Assembly (NCBI GenBank): GCA_964502005.1 | Contig: CAZCUX010000033.1 | Span: 1 to 64,000 of the forward strand | Direction of reading: 5' to 3' | DNA: 64,000 nt | Source of the DNA: CAJWOS01 sp964502005 | GTDB taxonomy: Bacteria; Myxococcota_A; UBA796; UBA2385 | Shown here: piece by piece, positions 63,182 to 64,000 of the stretch | Numbering within the stretch: position 1 is the stretch's first letter | Layout of the letters: the number at the start of each line of letters is the position of its first letter | Notes under the pieces: generated by a model | What the model was told of the DNA's origin: nothing | Seen by the model: only the letters and a program-made list of their open reading frames with translations | Database searches by the model: none | Position numbers and translations under genes: made by a program

Positions 63182-63602
63182 AACAAAGTTTTTGGTGAGT
63201 TTGGGCCTTTGCAATGCTCTCCCTAACGCCCAAAGTGTAGCAAGAGGACATTCCTCATCCAGTAAACAGCTCCCCCTCTTGCGGTAAGCCGAACCCTAAG
63301 AAACAGCGTCACCCCGGCACACGATTCGACAGCGCCCTCCACTTGCGGGTGCCGCCATCGACCGGTCTCACAAGCGGTGCGCCTCTGGATTTGGCTGCCG
63401 CGGTGCCGGTTGGGGAACCCTATGGTGTGCGGGGGCGGGGAACGGCGCGCAGGCGCGGCCCCTGACCAAAACAGCGCGCGTTGAACGTCGCGCGCGCGAT
63501 GCGCAGGCGCGGTGGCTGGTCCTGGCTGGGGTTCTACGGATGCGTGGGCGTAGGCTATACAGGACAGCGCAACGTGCGGTGTCGGTATCATCGGAGCGTC
63601 TT
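63182..63602. other. Intergenic region with dispersed repeat
   Basis: This 421-bp stretch carries the right copy of the ~40-bp dispersed repeat (63390-63430) and a CGCG-rich tract. No gene is supported. Confidence 0.5.
63390..63430. repeat. ~40-bp dispersed repeat, right copy
   Basis: This copy runs from TTGGCTGCCGCGGTGCCGGT through GGGGAACCCTATGGT and matches 44027-44067. See that entry for the comparison. Confidence 0.7.
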
Positions 63603-64000
63603 ATGAAGCGCGTGTTTTGGATTTGTTTATTGTCCCTTGGGATTTCATGTGGGGGGGAAGAAGCGCCCGCCAACGGTGTCGAGGCGACGGCCGAAGCGGC
63701 CACCGCGACCGAAGCGCCACTGCCAACGCCAGAGCCGATAGAGGTTCCTTCTATCGACCGCGCGATGGACCTCGTGAATGAGCTTGGCGGTGCTATGCCC
63801 GCCACCGCGACCCCCACCGGCACGGACGATTCGAGCGGCGGTTGTGATGAGCTGCGCGCGTATGAAGGCTATGTCAATGATTATATCCGCGCGGTCGCGG
63901 CCATGAACCGCGGCGACTACGCCGCGGCGGCGCAGCTCGCGACCTACCAAGCGAACGCGCAGCGCGTGGGCGAGGAGCTGTCGCGGTTAGAGCCGGGCAC
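63603..64000 (+). CDS. Lipoprotein, 3' end beyond the window
   Basis: An ATG at 63603 with CGGAG six bases upstream opens a frame that stays open to the window edge (132 codons). The N-terminus, MKRVFWICLLSLGISCGGEE, is a lipoprotein signal with Cys at 16. An Ala/Glu/Pro-rich low-complexity linker follows (~20-50), and then a helical region beginning CDELRAYEGYVNDY (~83) that contains Ala-rich heptads. No family is recognised; it is probably an outer-membrane-anchored periplasmic protein. The C-terminus is unknown. Confidence 0.75.
   Translation, partial: MKRVFWICLLSLGISCGGEEAPANGVEATAEAATATEAPLPTPEPIEVPSIDRAMDLVNELGGAMPATATPTGTDDSSGGCDELRAYEGYVNDYIRAVAAMNRGDYAAAAQLATYQANAQRVGEELSRLEPG

Overview
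The window reads as a high-GC chromosome of a myxobacterium-like bacterium (Myxococcota/Deltaproteobacteria). The reasons are very large lipoproteins with calcium-loop repeats, an outer-membrane barrel of a type common in that group, and a self-contained nitric oxide synthase with the domain order known from Sorangium. No rRNA, tRNA or CRISPR array was found. Most of the 64 kb is a defence island in which several antiphage or conflict operons, nearly all on the minus strand, are separated by repeat-rich non-coding spacers and a few housekeeping or surface genes.

Layout. 0-8.3 kb: a RADAR locus (rdrA ATPase then rdrB adenosine-deaminase-like protein, minus strand, 4-bp overlap) with an unfamiliar 850-residue AAA+ protein on the plus strand whose 3' end overlaps that of rdrB by 14 bp. 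8.9-9.1 kb: an 84-bp-period tandem repeat. 9.1-14.3 kb: a 1200-residue alpha/beta-hydrolase-like lipoprotein and an outer-membrane barrel. 14.8-18.3 kb: a five-module nitric oxide synthase. 18.7-19.8 kb: a lipoprotein hydrolase. 20-22.6 kb: an AT-richer two-gene unit (GNAT-PIN fusion plus ASCH protein). 23-33 kb: recC-recB-recD. 33.9-35.6 kb: two overlapping unknown genes that look like divergent copies of each other. 36.3-38.6 kb: a lipoprotein and a 2-oxoglutarate/Fe(II)-oxygenase-like protein. 39.0-41.6 kb: a three-gene operon ending in a retropepsin-like protease, bracketed by near-identical 106-bp direct repeats. 41.9-43.8 kb: a three-gene operon of a TIGR04255-type protein, a helical protein and a permuted NlpC/papain-like protein. 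44.2-44.4 kb: a second copy of the 84-bp-period array. 44.4-61.6 kb: a five-gene DISARM-related cassette (DUF1232-like small protein, SNF2 helicase, adenine methyltransferase, helicase-DUF1998-nuclease fusion, DUF4145-UvrD helicase). 62.2-64 kb: a membrane coiled-coil protein and the start of a lipoprotein gene cut by the window edge.

How the parts relate. The RADAR pair should act by ATPase-assisted deamination of nucleotides or RNA during infection. The DISARM-like cassette combines self-marking by methylation with helicase/nuclease attack on foreign DNA, and RecBCD adds exonucleolytic degradation. The GNAT-PIN/ASCH pair and the two protease operons are candidates for further conflict systems. 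The strongest points for a second look are the AAA+ gene convergent with RADAR, the fused DISARM-like cassette, the two matching 211-bp repeat arrays that lie upstream of two different defence operons, and the direct-repeat-bracketed retropepsin operon.
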